64,000 bases of DNA, from positions 186,001-250,000 of the forward strand of contig NZ_AUBG01000011.1 in NCBI RefSeq assembly GCF_000429125.1, read 5' to 3'. Source of the stretch: Aequorivita capsosiphonis DSM 23843 (lineage in GTDB: Bacteria > Bacteroidota > Bacteroidia > Flavobacteriales > Flavobacteriaceae). This document shows, in pieces, positions 62,999 to 64,000 of this stretch. The notes under the pieces were generated by a model. That model was given only the letters and a program-made list of their open reading frames with translations. It was not told the DNA's origin and ran no database searches. The position numbers and the translations under genes were made by a program. The stretch's first letter is position 1. The number at the start of each line of letters is the position of its first letter.

Positions 62999-64000
62999 TG
63001 CACAATTAGAAATACAGTTGATTGCTTCGGTTGTTGCAATAGCCTGCGCCATTCCAGGAGTATTTTTAGTACTTCGGAAAATGGCACTTATCAGCGACGC
63101 CATTAGTCATTCTATTTTACCGGGAATTGTCATCGGCTTCTTTATAACCCAAGATTTAAATTCACCATTATTAATATTGTTAGCCGCTCTTACGGGAGTG
63201 ATTACCGTGATTATGGTTGAAATGATTCAAAAAACAGGATTGGTAAAAGAAGATACTGCCATTGGACTCGTTTTTCCCACACTTTTTAGTATTGGAGTAA
63301 TTCTAATTGCGAAAAACGCAAACGATGTCCATTTGGATGTTGATGCAGTTTTACTTGGAGAACTTGCCTTTGCCCCTTTTGACAGGGTATTGATCTCAGG
63401 AATGGATATGGGACCAAAATCGTTATGGGTTATGGGATCTATCTTGCTGATTTCAACAACTTTATTGATTCTCTTTTTCAAAGAATTAAAAGTCAGTACA
63501 TTTGATGTAGGACTCTCTTCAGCATTAGGCTTTTCACCCATGGTCCTGCATTATGGGCTTATGTCTGTATCATCAGTAACTATTGTAGGTGCCTTTGATG
63601 CTGTAGGTGCAATTTTAGTAGTGGCATTGATGATAGCGCCGGCAGCAACAGCATATCTCTTGACAACGAATCTTAAGAAAATGATTGTTCTGTCCATATT
63701 TTTTGGAGTTTTCTCAGCCGTGAGCGGCTATTGGTTGGCAAACATTCTTGATGCTTCAATTTCAGGATCTATGACCACCATGTTGGGTATTATCTTTTTA
63801 GTGGTTTATCTATTTGCACCAAAAAAAGGGCTGCTTTCAGTGCTATACAGACAAAAACAACAACGAACTGAAGTTTCTTTGATAACATTTTTACTTCACC
63901 TTAACAACCATTCCGAAAAGAGAGAACGCCACATTAATCATTTACAGGAACATATTAACTGGCAAAAAGTGCGTTCAAAATCCGTGGTAGATCTGGCACT
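62991..64000 (+). CDS. Second metal ABC transporter permease, partial (C-terminus beyond window)
   Basis: ATG 62991 overlaps the previous stop by a few bases. The visible 336 codons hold eight or so membrane helices with ISHSILPGIVIGF and ALMIAPAATAYLL, as in MntC/TroD permeases. From about residue 285 a soluble extension starts (RQKQQRTEVSLITFLLHLNN, then HINHLQEHINWQKVRSKS), which again looks like a DNA-binding winged helix. The end is cut by the window. Confidence 0.88.
   Translation, partial: MSSAQLEIQLIASVVAIACAIPGVFLVLRKMALISDAISHSILPGIVIGFFITQDLNSPLLILLAALTGVITVIMVEMIQKTGLVKEDTAIGLVFPTLFSIGVILIAKNANDVHLDVDAVLLGELAFAPFDRVLISGMDMGPKSLWVMGSILLISTTLLILFFKELKVSTFDVGLSSALGFSPMVLHYGLMSVSSVTIVGAFDAVGAILVVALMIAPAATAYLLTTNLKKMIVLSIFFGVFSAVSGYWLANILDASISGSMTTMLGIIFLVVYLFAPKKGLLSVLYRQKQQRTEVSLITFLLHLNNHSEKRERHINHLQEHINWQKVRSKSVVDLA

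Noticed and set aside
1-64000. CRISPR arrays, rRNA, tRNA, prophage or complete IS elements
   Set aside because: No regularly spaced direct repeats, no rRNA-like stretch, no tRNA fold in the gaps I read, and no transposase, integrase or phage structural gene was seen.

Overview
The window is about 64 kb of chromosome from a member of the Bacteroidota, almost certainly family Flavobacteriaceae. The evidence is the gliding-motility lipoprotein GldH next to a RicT/PSP1 gene and a class A penicillin-binding protein, three secreted proteins ending in type IX secretion (T9SS) sorting domains, many TAnnTTTG-type -7 promoter boxes, few Shine-Dalgarno sequences, low GC and frequent TTG starts. The genus cannot be assigned from sequence alone. 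I see no rRNA, tRNA, CRISPR array, prophage or complete insertion sequence.

Layout. 0-3.1 kb: an ECF sigma factor with a barrel-type membrane partner (cut by the window edge) and recA. 3.3-8.7 kb: trhO, ricT, gldH and a class A PBP. 8.8-10.3 kb: a two-subunit CoA transferase. 10.4-15.3 kb: a dual-ATPase ABC protein and a large secreted M4 metallopeptidase. 15.4-21.3 kb: a lipoprotein with HGQPGH repeats, an exonuclease, a HigBA-type toxin-antitoxin pair, a serine hydrolase, Ogt, a CNNM/CorC-type protein and small envelope proteins. 21.4-38.4 kb: a heme region holding hemB, hemF, hemE, hemD, hemC, hemA, an AraC regulator, hemH and hemJ, interrupted by a membrane-segment helicase, an RraB homologue, a MATE transporter and two T9SS cargo proteins. 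38.5-46.1 kb: an orphan histidine kinase, a crotonase, a CocE/PepX-type peptidase, a radical SAM protein and a ClC channel. 46.3-51.4 kb: a TPR/AraC regulator followed by four small membrane proteins (two only 32 residues long) and an S9 peptidase, tightly spaced. 51.6-57.5 kb: housekeeping genes (HD hydrolase, PlsC, bacilliredoxin, a DnaJ-like protein, leucyl aminopeptidase). 57.6-64 kb: a Mn/Fe/Zn uptake locus with two DtxR-family regulators, a binding lipoprotein, an ATPase and two permeases that carry extra C-terminal domains; the second permease runs off the window.

How the genes work together. The heme genes cover the C5 pathway from glutamyl-tRNA to protoheme except hemL, using oxygen-dependent HemF and HemJ. 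Two perfect palindromes lie between hemA and the AraC gene and are candidate operators. The metal locus looks self-regulated: a DtxR-type palindrome precedes each regulator and another palindrome precedes the binding-protein gene.

Intergenic DNA is rich in short palindromic repeats: a 33-bp 15-3-15 family, CTCTGTG inverted repeats, AGCCCTGAAAGGGC fold-backs and TCCCGA hairpins. Most sit at gene ends and probably act as terminators. One 33-bp palindrome lies in frame inside hemD, where it codes for exactly 11 residues. The most promising candidates for undescribed biology are the tiny-membrane-protein operon at 48.2-51.4 kb, the permease-winged-helix fusions, the in-frame hemD palindrome and a structured intergenic region at 25.59-25.85 kb.
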